Position numbers and translations under genes: made by a program. From Symbiodinium natans (taxonomy: Eukaryota; Sar; Dinophyceae; Suessiales; Symbiodiniaceae), in NCBI GenBank assembly GCA_905221605.1, contig CAJNDS010001558.1:62001-126000 (forward strand): a DNA stretch of 64,000 nucleotides, in the 5' to 3' direction. Positions 10,234-20,100 of this stretch are shown here, piece after piece; the stretch's first letter is position 1; every line of letters starts with the position of its first letter. The notes below the pieces were generated by a model. It saw nothing but the letters and a program-made list of their open reading frames with translations, had not been told where the DNA came from and made no database searches.

Positions 10234-10303
10234 GCACGCCAAATGAGGTCGAGGGTCAGAGCTGCGTTTGCCTCCGCCATCCAGTCTGCGAAAGATCACG
10301 GAA
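10234..10303 (+). CDS. candidate exon with canonical GTAAGT donor
   Basis: After atcccag the frame reads ARQMRSRVRAAFASAIQSAK and ends at a perfect GTAAGT donor (10304-10309). CCCTAAA repeats precede it (10150-10185) and a TTTAGGG array follows (10341-10432). Product unknown. Confidence 0.5.
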
Positions 10304-10340
10304 GTAAGTTGGGTTTACGGTTCAGGGATTGTGTTTTTTG

Positions 10341-10432
10341 TTTAGGGTTTAGGGTTTAGGGTTTAGGGTTTAGGGTTTAGGGTTTAGGGTTTAGGGTTTA
10401 GGGTTTAGGGTTTAGGGTTTAGGGTTTAGGGG
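10341..10432 (+). repeat. interstitial TTTAGGG array
   Basis: Thirteen perfect units in the 5' part of the presumed intron after exon 10234-10303. Confidence 0.95.
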
Positions 10433-10913
10433 CTTAGCCGCAAAGCCCGAATCCTACAAACATCTGACAAGCTCTGTCTTACGGCTCGACCTTACCAACG
10501 AACCTTATTCAGATAATTAAGCCCCACTCATTAAACAAAGCCCAGTGTTGCCCTTTTCCCTTTTTTTGGTTCAAGTCATAAAGTAGCCAGCCCAAAAAAG
10601 GGTGAACCCTGAACCCTGAACCCTAAGCCCTAAGCCCTAAACCCTAAACCCTGAACCCTAAACCCTAAACCCTAAACCCTCGCAAGCCGCCCCGAATGCC
10701 TCTCAATCAGCTCCAAGCCCTAAGTCATGGATCTCTCCAGGTCTGCGTTTGAGAGATGTTGTGTTTGCCCTGGTTGAGATGCCTTCTTTCGGACTTCGGA
10801 GGGTTGGAGGGGCCTCAACTTACTAAACCCTGACCCTAAACCCTAAACCCTAAACCTTAAACCCTAAGCCCGAACCCCACAGCCTCATAATCACATAACC
10901 CAAGCCCCATGCA

Positions 10914-10989
10914 CTGCTTCGGGAGGACGTGCCTGCGTTCGGGCCACGATGTTCGTTGGCTGCTGAGCAGCTGAGCAGGGAGGTGCGCC
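10914..10989 (+). CDS. candidate exon, unknown protein
   Basis: The frame reads LREDVPAFGPRCSLAAEQLS. It is flanked by CCCTAAA (10840-10870) on the left and G-rich TTTAGGG variants from 11000 on the right. Confidence 0.45.
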
Positions 10990-11267
10990 GGGGGTTCGGG
11001 GTTTCAGGGTTTGAGGGTTTAGGGTTTTGGGTTAAGGGTTTAGGGTTTGGGGTTTAGGGTTTGTTTAAGGTTGAGGGTTTAGGGCTTACAGGTCCTACAG
11101 GGTTTAGGAGGTTACGTTTTCGGGGTTCGAGGTGGCCGTATTGAAGACTTACCTTCGGGATTTTTCTTGAACCTACATTTTTAGCGCCTTGGGCGAGTAA
11201 GGATTAGGGCTTAGTGCCCTTCAGAAGCTGTACGAGATATGATTGTTGATTGTTAAGCCAAGTTCAG

Positions 11268-11317
11268 GGGGGCTGTCCGGGTTCGAAACCCCAGCCCCCC
11301 CCCCCCCCCCCCCCCCA
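11268..11317. other. GC-rich hairpin next to a poly-C tract
   Basis: GGGGGGCTG and CAGCCCCCC flank the palindrome GGGTTCGAAACCC, followed by about 27 C. The palindrome resembles a tRNA B box but there is no tRNA around it. Confidence 0.5.
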
Positions 11318-11679
11318 AACCTCGAAACCGCTCGCCGATCCCATACCTAGACCAGGGTTTCGGGTTTCGGTTTTGGGGTTTAGAGTCGCACAGATCCCTT
11401 TCATGGGGGTACTTGGTTTGGGTTTAGGGTTTAGGGTTTTATGGTTCAGGGTTTAGGTCGTAAAAGTAGGAACCCCGAGAGAAGAGGTACAATAAGGCTG
11501 CAAATTAGACCCCCAACGCCCCAACCCAACACTTTCCCACCCCCCCCCCCGACTTCCGCCAACCCTATTCTTATACAGTTTTCAGTACCCTAAACCCTAA
11601 ACCCTAAACCCTAAACCCCAAACCCGAAACCCGAAACCCTAAACCCTAAACCTTTCCAAAAGATCCGGCTAAGAGTGCC

Positions 11680-12990
11680 TTCTTTGAGACGCCAGGACTT
11701 CAGCTCAGAGGCTTCCCTGAAGCGGGCAGTTCGCTCTTGAGAGCCGCTTGAGGGCCCACATCGGGGGGGCCTTTAGGCCCCCATGGCGTCCCCATCTTCT
11801 CTCCACTTTTCAGTACTTGGGGGTCTGCCTGTTGCTTTGGCAGGGAGAGATAAAGTTTCAGTGAGCCCCCACTGAACTTGAGGACCTCTAACCTAGAAAG
11901 AACTCCGACTTGCCAGGCTGGGAGTTGAATTGGAGGTGCCTCGAATCTCCATGCTGCAACTCTTGCCCAGCGAGCCCTCGGACATTGGGACCAACTGGTT
12001 TCTGAGATCTTGCAAGGTCGTTGAATGGCGTATACGGGTGCAATCCTCCCCTTGCTTCTTACGGGCTTTGGAGGGCCTTTTGATGGTGGTACCGGCAGCG
12101 CCATGGCGCCATGTGGCGCTTGCATGCTTGGCGCTTTGCATGCTTTCGGTGCAAGGCTTGTAGGTTTCAGTGCCATTGAGCACCGACGAGATGTGAGTTG
12201 AGCCAGTCTGCTGATTCAGTCAACCTCCCGGGACCCGGCAGCAGAGCGCCAGCAGTCAAGGTGCAGCGTTCTTCTGCAGAAGCTTGCAGCCCTTGCAGGG
12301 CGCCTTGATGTGCAACCGTGACTCTGGCTGTTTGGTGACAACACTGTGACAGCACCATCTCCTGGGCTGTAAAGACTGCACTGGCTTTTTCCCAGGAGCC
12401 CTGAAAGCCCAGAACCCCGTAACGCGATGGGAACATCTGAACAGCGACACCCCTAGTTTAATGAAACGTTGTGGTGGGAATCAAACTTGAGAACTTTCCC
12501 AAAGCGACACCTTCAGACATAAACCGTGGGTAACTTCTGTTAAAACCCTTTAAAGCGATCGGAACACTTGATAAGCGACACTCCTCATGTTGCGTCCATT
12601 GGCACCGCCACCGGTTTGGCAGTCGCTCATATTCCGGCACAATCCATACCAGTAGCACCCAACCCTGTTTCAGGCGCGGGGAAAATGTCAGAGGTGTCGA
12701 CCGCCACTCGTAGGTTATCCGGAGCTGTTGCGCCCTTGAAGTTCAAGCCCCATGCCGCTTGAGGTTCGAGAGTGCCTTCCCAAGGCTGCACCACTACTGT
12801 TGGGAATGCCGGAGTCCCCTGCGAGAGCCCTGAAGAGTTTGGATCCAGGCTGCGGGTTCCTCCTACTCGTCTCACTCGCCTCACTCTACACAGCTGCCCT
12901 GGCCAATCTGCTCGTCAGCGCTGCTGCGTGAGGGGCGCCAAAGACCCGTTCAACGCCACATGAGCCCCGTAAGAGGGCCCGAAGCCGCGC
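11680..12990. other. unique island without recognisable gene
   Basis: About 1.3 kb free of telomeric repeats. Several overlapping frames of 60-158 codons on both strands give basic, proline/serine-rich peptides; none is clearly protein-like. The phrase (G)GAACAYYTGAWAAGCGACAC recurs loosely near 12430, 12490 and 12560, a decayed tandem repeat. Confidence 0.4.
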
Positions 12991-13031
12991 AGGCTTTCCC
13001 GACATCACGGCTTTCGGAAAACACGCGGGAG

Positions 13032-13134
13032 TTTAGGGTTTAGGGTTTAGGGTTTAGGGTTTAGGGTTTAGGGTTTAGGGTTTAGGGTTTAGGGTTTAGG
13101 GTTTAGGGTTTAGGGTTTAGGGTTTAGGGTTTAG
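13032..13134 (+). repeat. interstitial TTTAGGG array
   Basis: Fifteen perfect units ending at the GCGCTTTGTACAG segment. Confidence 0.95.
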
Positions 13135-13404
13135 CGCTTTGTACAGCCACCCAGGGGGGAGGGGCCGAGCTCTAGATTTGCTTGTCAATTTCTCAGGGGT
13201 GGCAAGGCCCCCGGACTTTGAATTGGTGACACGCACTTCCTGGAAGCCTTCATATACATGTTGATTTCTGTATGGTTTTCCACCCCTGAGACCCACAATC
13301 TCCAAACCGGATCACTGAACGGACCCTTCTTTTACCCTAGACCCTTAAATCTATATAGGACCTCTATAACCCCGCATGACCCTATCCCCAAACCGTCGAT
13401 CATC

Positions 13405-13527
13405 TTAGGGTAGTTACATGGTCCCTCATCATGGGCCCTTAATTGGGTCACCCTTATATACCCCGTGTACACCCTACAAAAACCCTTTTAAAACGGTAAG
13501 GGACCGTATGGAGGCACCATGTAACTA
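13405..13527. mobile_element. small inverted-repeat element (GTAGTTACATGG ends)
   Basis: TAGGGTAGTTACATGGTCCC at the left pairs with GGCACCATGTAACTACCCC at the right, about 120 bp in all. A partial GGGTAGTTACAAGG occurs at 2833. It is a fifth terminal-inverted-repeat type, and no transposase is encoded. Confidence 0.6.
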
Positions 13528-13979
13528 CCCCAATCGAGCCTCAAGCCCTGAACCTCTGCCGGGCATCCATGCACCCTAAGCCCGCAACCCTTAGGGTTCA
13601 GGGCTTATAATCTTCGGGTTTAGGGCACTGTGCCCCGTGAACTCTTTATGGGAACCCCAGAAAATCTCACCTCAAGGCCCCCCTGTTCTTCTGACCACTC
13701 CCAAGGGGCTTAGATGCCCACCCTCCAGGCGAAGGCCTCTAAGCCCTGAGCATATCCCGTCCCCGTCCGAGAAGTCCCAAGGCCGATTACACGAGCGGGC
13801 AGATTGCTGCATGGAATGCAGGCCCTTGGGATTTGCTTGGGCCATTCGCCGTTGGCTTGGGCGATTTTTCTGGCTCCCTCCCAAGGTTGATTATGGGTGT
13901 ACTAGCGGCATTAGAGCTTGCGATTGAGGGTTTAGGGTTCAGGATGTTTAGACTTGTGGGAGGCGTGTTTATACTAAAG

Positions 13980-14295
13980 GTACGTATTGGTACTTATACA
14001 GCGACCAAGTTCTCCGTGTCTGCCTCAATTCCTTTCAGCAGGTACTTCAGGGCCATCCTTGACCTCAAACAATGGCAGAATCAGAAAGCTCCCTTCGCGA
14101 GGCGGAGTCAACGACGACCGCCCCGACGGCCTGGTACAGAAAGCTTCGCAGATGAAAGCGAGGTTTCACAGATTCCTGCCAAAGGCAGAGAACCTCAGCA
14201 ATCAGAATTCAGTTGCGCCATTTTCCATGACCTGCAATTTATTTGACCAACTGGTCCGGAGTCAGAGCTCATGTGCATCAGTCTTGTTTTGATGT
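13980..14295 (+). other. unique island with three open frames
   Basis: A stretch free of repeats in which ATG 14072 opens MAESESSLREAESTTTAPTA and stops at 14153, and two other frames stay open longer. At least one exon is likely but the frame cannot be chosen from the sequence alone. Confidence 0.35.
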
Positions 14296-14301
14296 GGGGG
14301 G

Positions 14302-14371
14302 TATCCGAAAATAGGGGGCACCCTTTTCTGGTATTCTGGGGTATATTTTGGGGTAGCCCCATTTTCGGAAA
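14302..14371. mobile_element. small inverted-repeat element (TCCGAAAAT ends)
   Basis: ATCCGAAAATAGGGG and CCCCATTTTCGGAAAAT are inverted copies about 70 bp apart around GGTATTCTGGGGTATATTTT. Confidence 0.5.
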
Positions 14372-14498
14372 ATCCCGATGTTGGAAGCATGTGCAGCTTT
14401 CCTGGCCGGGCGATGCGACCCATGTGCTGTAGTAGACGACGCGAAAGCTTTACGAAGCCTTACGGCCTTGAACCCCGATGCCCTCGTCCCAGAAGCCC

Positions 14499-14600
14499 AA
14501 AACCCTAAACCCTAAACCCTAAACCCTAAACCCTAAACCCTAAACCCTAAACCCTAAACCCTAAACCCTACACCCTAAACCCTAAACCCTAAACCCTAAA
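14499..14600 (+). repeat. interstitial CCCTAAA array
   Basis: Fourteen units with one CCCTACA, directly 5' of the start exon at 14613. Confidence 0.95.
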
Positions 14601-14612
14601 AGCCTAAACCCC

Positions 14613-15153
14613 ATGGTGGAGGTTCTAGATGATCAGCAGCTGCAGCTGCTCAGAGACGGAAGTCTCACGCAGGCCCCTGCTTGCAGCATGTTTCAGGGGG
14701 GGGGGGGGGGGGGTGTGTTCAGGTTTTAGGGCTGTAGGGCTTTAGGGCTTTAGGGTCATGGGGTTATAGGGTTATAGGGGTTTAGGGTTTTGGGGCTTTA
14801 GGGTCTTGGGGTTTTAGGCGGTTTTAGGGCTTTGGGGTTTTTGGTTTGCGGCCTTCGCCCATGTGAAATCCCAAGGTCTCTTCGTAGGAGCTCTTGAGTT
14901 CAGGGTTCCCGGTTGGGATGTTCCCCCTTATACCAGCAGTCCTTAGTAGGGATTGTAGCCTAGTAGAATCCCTATTTTGGACTGTTAGTATAAGGGGGAA
15001 CATCCCAACCTGGGGCCCTAAACCCTAAACCCTACACCCTAAACCCTAATTCCTAAACCCTAAACCCTAAACCCATTTAGGGTTTGATTGCTCCCTTGAT
15101 CCCACAGGTGGAGCAGCTGGGCCAGCTTTTCGATGGTGGCATGGCGAAGCTGG
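14613..15153 (+). CDS. first two exons of an unknown gene
   Basis: Exon 1 (14613-14672) starts at ATG, reads MVEVLDDQQLQLLRDGSLTQ and ends CAG before a GC donor (GCCCCT). Exon 2 (15108-15153) follows the good acceptor cccttgatcccacag and reads VEQLGQLFDGGMAKLG. Both borders are phase 0. The 435-bp intron begins with poly-G, carries a family A element (14911-15010) and ends with CCCTAAA repeats. Further exons of the same gene may be 16631-16672, 17044-17120, 17262-17319 and 17412-17504. The peptide is helical and acidic; no family recognised. Confidence 0.55.
14911..15010. mobile_element. family A inverted-repeat element, copy 2
   Basis: GGTTGGGATGTTCCCCCTTA and TAAGGGGGAACATCCCAACC are near-perfect inverted ends, with CCAGCAGTCCTTAGTAGGG and CCCTATTTTGGACTGTTAG just inside. 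It lies within the intron between exons 14613-14672 and 15108-15153. Confidence 0.85.
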
Positions 15154-15631
15154 GATAGGGTTTAGGGCTTAGGGTTTAGGGTTTAGGGCTTAGGGTTCAG
15201 GGTTTACTGTGAGGGGTTTGCGTTTTCAGGGCTTTAGTCGTGCAAAAAGCTTGGGGGTTCAAAGGGTTTAGGGGATTAGGGTGACCTCGGGGGTGTCGAA
15301 ATCCCCACTGCCTTCAGTTAGGGTCAAAATCAAGAGTCTCTTATGACGATTGTCAGTGTTTTTAATGCTGTACAACGTGAAAGCTGCTTCGTTACTGGTT
15401 TCTTTCATGGGCTGGGAATACCTGAATCAACCCTAAACCCCCGTAAAAAGCCCTAAAGCCCAAACCCCTAAACCCTAAACCGCCTAAACCCTAAAACCCC
15501 CAAACCCCCAAACCCCAAAATCCCAAACCCCTAACCCCAACTCCGACTCTCTCCCTGAGGTGCTGCGCTGAAAGTCTCCGTCCCACGCAGAAGGCCTGGG
15601 TCTGTGTTGGGGGGGGGGAAGGGTTAAGGTT

Positions 15632-15742
15632 AAAGTTTAGGGTTTAGGGTTTAGGGTTTAGGGTTTAGGGTTTAGGGTTTAGGGTTTAGGGTTTAGGGTT
15701 TAGGGTTTAGGGTTTAGGGTTTAGGGTTTAGGGTTTAGGGTT
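15632..15742 (+). repeat. interstitial TTTAGGG array
   Basis: About sixteen units after a G9 run and TTAAGG variants. An array of GGGGTCTG units follows at 15838-15876. Confidence 0.95.
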
Positions 15743-16300
15743 TGGAGCTTCAAGGTCAAGGTTTAGGGTTTAAGGTTTCGGTGATTCTTTGGGTTATTTT
15801 GTGTTTGCCCCTATGGGGGTTTGGTTTACTGGGGTTTGGGGTCTGGGGTCTGGGGTCTGGGGTCTGGGGTCTGGGACGGTGGGCAGGTGAGGGTTTAGGG
15901 TTCATAGTTGCGGGCGCCTGTAGGCTTTGGGGGCTTCAAGGATTTGTGTTGTCCAGGGCTGTTAGGGCGTATCGCGAAAGGGCTCTATAGGGCTCGTAGG
16001 GTTTGGGGTTAAGGCCTCTAGAGGTCATTTAGGGTTTGGGTCTAAACCCCACAGCTCAACCCTCATAACCACTGAAGGGGCCCTGCACTTTCCAAAGCCC
16101 AAAACCCAAAACCCAAAACCCAAAACCCAAAACCCTAAACCCTAAACCCTAAACCCTGAACCCTAAACCCTAAACCCTAAACCCTAAAGGTCCTAAGCCC
16201 TAATCTAGGACCAGGAGAGGGCCCTTCTTCCCTTTTTTTTGGGAGGGTTTGGGTTCTCTTCAAACCAAAAAAAAGGGCACCCTTCCTTTTCCTAGGTTAC

Positions 16301-16418
16301 TCTTGGGTCGGGATGTTCCCCTTTCTACTAACAGTCCTTAATAGGGATTAGAGTACCCTCGGTTAGGGTCCCGTTTAAGGACTGTTAGTATAGGGGGGGA
16401 ACATCCCAACTCTTGGGT
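16301..16418. mobile_element. family A element, copy 3, with 8-bp target duplication
   Basis: TCTTGGGT stands at 16301-16308 and 16411-16418. The element between starts CGGGATGTTCCCCTTTCTAC and ends GGGGGGGAACATCCCAAC. The duplication shows it inserted as a unit. Confidence 0.9.
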
Positions 16419-16435
16419 CTAGTCTACCCCTCAAC

Positions 16436-16600
16436 CCTAAACCCCTAAACCCTAAACCCTAAACCCTAAACCCTAAACCCTAAACCCTAAACCCCAAACC
16501 CCTAAACCCTAAACCCCTAAACCCTAAACCCCTAAACCCTAAACCCTAAACCCGAAACCCCTAAACCCCTAAACCCTAAACTCCTAAACCCCAAACCCTA
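16436..16600 (+). repeat. CCCTAAA array with CCCCTAAA units
   Basis: About 22 units mixing 7- and 8-bp forms, 5' of the candidate exon at 16631. Confidence 0.95.
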
Positions 16601-16630
16601 ATCTCTCAACTCGAAACTTCCGTTGTCCAG

Positions 16631-16672
16631 GATCTTCGTCGCCTTGGAGGGCGGCCGGGGGAGGCCCGCGAG
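16631..16672 (+). CDS. candidate short exon
   Basis: After cgttgtccag the frame reads DLRRLGGRPGEARE, ending where TTTAGGG repeats begin. It lies between CCCTAAA (16436-16600) and TTTAGGG (16673-16733). Probably part of the gene starting at 14613. Confidence 0.45.
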
Positions 16673-17043
16673 TTTAGGGTTTAGGGTTTAGGGTTTAGGG
16701 TTTAGGGTTTAGGGTTTAGGGTTTAGGGTTAGGGGTTTAGTGGCCGGCTTGTCAGTGTATACGGTGGTCTCAAACATACTGGTTTAGAATCTTTAAGAAC
16801 TAAGAATGCTCGAAGTTGGAAATGCGGGTTGCTGAGGTCCTAAGAGGAGTAGAGTAGAAGGCGCTAGGGTTTGGGGGCTTGTCAGGCTTCTCGGCTTGGG
16901 GCTTCGGAGGGTTTAGGTTTTAGGGTTTAGGGGTTAGGTTTTAGGGTTTAGGCAGCTGAAGCGAAAGGGCTCTCTTGAACCATCTTGGGGGGGGGGGGGG
17001 GGGTAGTACCGGGTAGTAGAACCATGATAGAATCCCCAAGAAG

Positions 17044-17120
17044 GTTTGCCTTTCTTGTTTGCCCCCCATGACAACTGCATGGAGGAGTGGGCCCAGAGAC
17101 TTGGCAGAATTTCGGGGGAG
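17044..17120 (+). CDS. candidate exon, PH-like end possible
   Basis: After aagaag the frame reads LPFLFAPHDNCMEEWAQRLG. The pattern hydrophobic-x-A-P-H-D-x-x-x-M-E-E-W recalls the last helix of PH domains, but the match is too short to assign. Probably the 14613 gene. Confidence 0.45.
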
Positions 17121-17261
17121 TCTTAGCCCCTAATCCCTAAACCCTACAAGCGCTCCCAAATCCACTTTCCAAAGCCCGAAACCCTAAACCCTACGCCCTA
17201 AACCCTAAACCCTAGACCCTAGACCCTATAAACCCTGAACTCCCTAAACCCCCTCTGACAG

Positions 17262-17319
17262 GTCTGTGGTCTGGTACCCTGGCTCCACACCCGAGCAGAT
17301 TGAAGATACCGTGGTGAAG
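17262..17319 (+). CDS. candidate exon, unknown protein
   Basis: After cctctgacag the frame reads SVVWYPGSTPEQIEDTVVK, ending AAG before a GC donor (GCGCCG). A convincing protein sequence with CCCTAAA repeats on both sides. Confidence 0.55.
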
Positions 17320-17411
17320 GCGCCGATCTCTCATCCACCCTAAACCCTAAGCCCTAAACCCTAAAGCCTAAACCCTAAACCCTAAACCTAAACCCTAACC
17401 CTCAACCCTCT

Positions 17412-17504
17412 CTTTTGATGCCTGGGGCTTGTGAAGATCTGGGCGGCTTTGGTGCTTGGGATCCCACGAAACAGTATGAACAAGAGAGGTCTCAACATTC
17501 TTGA
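17412..17504 (+). CDS. likely terminal exon of the 14613 gene
   Basis: The frame contains PGACEDLGGFGAWDPTKQYE and ends at TGA 17502-17504 after ERSQHS. Preceded by CCCTAAA repeats; followed by GGTG-rich DNA rather than a donor. Product unknown. Confidence 0.5.
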   Translation, partial: LLMPGACEDLGGFGAWDPTKQYEQERSQHS

Positions 17505-17718
17505 AAGTTAGGGGCTATGTTGTGGTGGGGGTGGTGGCTGGTTGGTGGGTGGGCGGGTTGGTGGGTGGGTGGGTGGTGATGGGGAGGGTGGGGGGGGGGG
17601 GGGGGGGTATACAAGAATGTGGTAATCAGTTCGCAAAGTCAAGAAAAGCAACAATAGCACATGAGGGATTTTGCCTTAGATTCTATCCTATGGTGGTAGA
17701 TTTTGAAATGAAAGCGTG

Positions 17719-17743
17719 TGTGTATATATATATATATATATAT
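17719..17743. repeat. (TA)n microsatellite
   Basis: About eleven TA units. Similar TA runs occur at 27638-27659, 36493-36508 and 47970-47989. Confidence 0.9.
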
Positions 17744-17756
17744 GATTCAGCCCCGG

Positions 17757-17928
17757 CTTTTAGGGTTTAGGGTTTAGGGTTTAGGGTTTAGGGGTTTAGG
17801 GTTTAGGGTTTAGGGTTTAGGGACCGTAGAGTAGACTTGGGGGGGGGGGGGGGGGGGGGATATACATGGGGGGGGGGGGGGGGGGCCCAGGACGCTCGAC
17901 GCTGAACCATATGATTCCAGCCCCCGGC

Positions 17929-17962
<34 letters not shown>

Positions 17963-18376
17963 ATCCCCCCCCCCCCCCCCCCCCAATGGTACCCCCCCCC
18001 CCCCCCCCTGTGGTGTGGTTGGGGGTTGGTTTTAGGGTTTTAGGGTTTAGGGTTTAGGGTTTAGGGTTTAGGGTTTTAGGGTTTTAGGGTTTTAGGGTTT
18101 AGGGTTTAGGGTTTACGGTTTAGGGTTTTAGGGTTTAGGGTTTAGGGTTTAGGGTTTAGGGTTTTCCCCGCGGATGGGGTACTAAGATGATCCCCCCCCC
18201 CTGTGGTGTGGTTGGGGGTTGGTTTTAGGGTTAGGGTTTAGGGTTCAGGGTTTTAGGGTTTAGGGTTTAAGGTTTAAGACTTAAGGTTTAGGGTTTAGGG
18301 TTAGGGTTTAGGTTTTAGGGTTTAGGGTTTAGGGTTTAGGGTTTGGGGGTTTAGGGTTTAGGGTTTAGGGTTTAGG
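17757..18376 (+). repeat. TTTAGGG block with long G and C homopolymers
   Basis: Several TTTAGGG and TTTTAGGG arrays with G tracts near 17839 and 17870, and C tracts near 17932, 17967 and 17992. The segment GACCGTAGAGTAGACTTGG followed by poly-G, CCCAGGACGCTCGACGCTG and AACCATAT occurs twice (17822-17911 and 18377-18450), so this is a local tandem duplication of about 550 bp. Confidence 0.85.
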
Positions 18377-18504
18377 GACCGTAGAGTAGACTTGGGGGGG
18401 GGGGGATACCATGGGGGGGGGGGGCCCAGGACGCTCGACGCTGAACCATATATGGATTTGTATTTCTTTGGGGGGCTCAGGTTTAGGAAGGGCACACGGG
18501 TTGC

Positions 18505-18635
18505 ACACCCGCGAAACATACCCCGTAACATACCCCGAAATTGCAGGTAAAGTAGGTCATGATGCCGCGAAACATACCCGAAACATACCCCCGAAACATA
18601 CCCCGAAACATACCCCCGAAACATACCCCGACCCC
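18505..18635 (+). repeat. GAAACATACCCC minisatellite
   Basis: Eight copies of (G)AAACATACCCC with one interruption. Its translation on either strand is simple repeat peptide, not a gene. Confidence 0.85.
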
Positions 18636-18942
18636 AACACCTGTCGCGCGCCTCCCCACTAAAATACAAACCCATATGTATGTATCTTATACACATGCAT
18701 ACATTGATAAGCAAGTTGCTTGCTGCGCTTGCACTCATTCCAATACTCATCTTTTGTGCGATCTCATTTTCAACTCTCCTAGGACCCGGAGTAGGCCCTT
18801 GTTTTTTTTCTAGGGTTGGGGGTTCCTTTATCATCCCCTTAAAACAAAAAAGTTACCCTGACTATTCCTTGGTTACTTCTGGGTTTCATTTTTCCTCAGA
18901 ATTTGCACCCAGCGGGGAGCTGGAGGTTTTTTTTTCGATGAG

Positions 18943-19023
18943 GCGTGCGGCCTTGCACCCGGCACCTCCGTGGAAGTGCTGGAGGGCGACAACACCGTGG
19001 CTGCGCGCCCCAGGAACTTCAAG
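18943..19023 (+). CDS. candidate exon, unknown protein
   Basis: After tttttttttcgatgag the frame reads LAPGTSVEVLEGDNTVAARP and ends RNFK before TTTAGGG-type sequence. The poly-T before the AG fits an acceptor. It opens a series of good exons up to about 22.8 kb. Confidence 0.55.
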
Positions 19024-19179
19024 GGTTTGTAGGGCTTAGGTTTCGGGTTTAGGGTTTAGGGTGTAGGGTTTAGGGTTTAGGGTTTAGGGTTAGGGCTCTA
19101 TGACTCGCAGGGTTTAGAGGCTTCAGGGGTTTTAAGGTGGGATTTTAAGTGCCCCCAATGCCTGCTCTGTTTTTGGTAG

Positions 19180-19278
19180 GTTCTTGGCAAGCAACCTCGT
19201 GAGATTTGGGAGAGTGCAGCAGCTGCCCGCCTTTGCAATGCAGAGATGTTCTTGGTGCGCCTTCTGTTTGACAGTTCG
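19180..19278 (+). CDS. exon, unknown protein
   Basis: The acceptor ctctgtttttggtag is followed by VLGKQPREIWESAAAARLCN and EMFLVRLLFDSS, then a G run and later CCCTAAA repeats. One of the most convincing islands: helical, good codon use, other frames poorer. Family unknown. Confidence 0.65.
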
Positions 19279-19389
19279 GGGGGGAGGTTGCTGGGGTTCC
19301 AGGGTTAAGGCCCCCGCCCCAACAAGAACGAAAGCTCTTCATTCCTTTCGCGGAGGATGAACACCCTGAACCCTAGACCCTATAGCCCT

Positions 19390-19466
19390 AAACCCTAAAC
19401 CCTAAACCCTAAACCCTAAACCCTAAACCCTAAACCCTAAACCCTAAACCCTAAACCCTAAACCCT
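19390..19466 (+). repeat. interstitial CCCTAAA array
   Basis: Eleven units directly 5' of the exon at 19467. Confidence 0.95.
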
Positions 19467-19560
19467 GACGGCGGTCTTGAGGTGATCTCCCCGATGATTC
19501 CCAACGATACCCATCTAACCGTGCCCGCCCCAGAGCGCGGCGCGTCAAGATCGGTTGGGA
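19467..19560 (+). CDS. exon, unknown protein
   Basis: The frame reads DGGLEVISPMIPNDTHLTVP and remains open to about 19560. CCCTAAA lies immediately left; TTTAGGG variants start at about 19570. The donor is not fixed. Confidence 0.55.
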
Positions 19561-19660
19561 GTTGCTGGGGGTTTAGGGGTTCAGGGGTTTGGGGTTTAGG
19601 GCTTCGGATTTTTAGGGTTTAGGGTTTAGGGTTTCGGGTTTAGGGTTTAGGGTTTGTCGG

Positions 19661-19758
19661 GACTTCGACGGCTGCCGAGCCGAGGAGCTGTGGTCGCTCC
19701 ACAGTTTGGCAGTTCCTTCCCTCCAATATGGGGCCTTAATGGTTAGAACAGGGCTTTG
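19661..19758 (+). CDS. exon, unknown protein
   Basis: The frame contains CRAEELWSLHSLAVPSLQYG and runs to a G19 tract at 19759. TTTAGGG precedes and CCCTAAA follows the G tract. No domain recognised. Confidence 0.55.
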
Positions 19759-19914
19759 TGGGGGGGGGGGGGGGGGGGGCGTATGTAGCATATTCATCAA
19801 GGGACCCGAAACCCTACACCCGAAACCCTAAACCCTAAACCCGAAACCCTAAACCCTAAACCCCAAGCCCTAAACCCTAAACCCTAAACCCTAAACCCTA
19901 AACCCCGACACCAG

Positions 19915-19968
19915 CCTTGCGAGGTGGTTCCGCTGGGCCCGAAGAATGGGCAGCAAGCTCGCATCAGG
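19915..19968 (+). CDS. candidate short exon
   Basis: After cgacaccag the frame reads PCEVVPLGPKNGQQARIR and ends AGG before a GC donor (GCTTGG). CCCTAAA precedes, TTTAGGG follows. A second frame is open too. Confidence 0.45.
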
Positions 19969-20014
19969 GCTTGGGGTTTAGGGGGATTCAGGGTTTAGGG
20001 CTTAGGGTTTGGGT

Positions 20015-20100
20015 ATAGGGTTTAGGGCTTAGGGTTTAGGGTTTAGGGTTTAGGGTTTAGGGTTTAGGGTTTAGGGTTTAGGGTTTAGGGTTTAGGGCTC
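20015..20100 (+). repeat. interstitial TTTAGGG array
   Basis: About twelve units 3' of exon 19915-19968. Confidence 0.95.

Noticed and set aside
11268-11300. tRNA gene (GGGTTCGAAACCC resembles a B box)
   Set aside because: No A box, anticodon arm or matching acceptor stem at the right distance; it is only a short GC-rich hairpin.
11700-12176. 158-codon minus-strand frame
   Set aside because: Several frames on both strands are open here and the peptide lacks domain features or splice-like borders.
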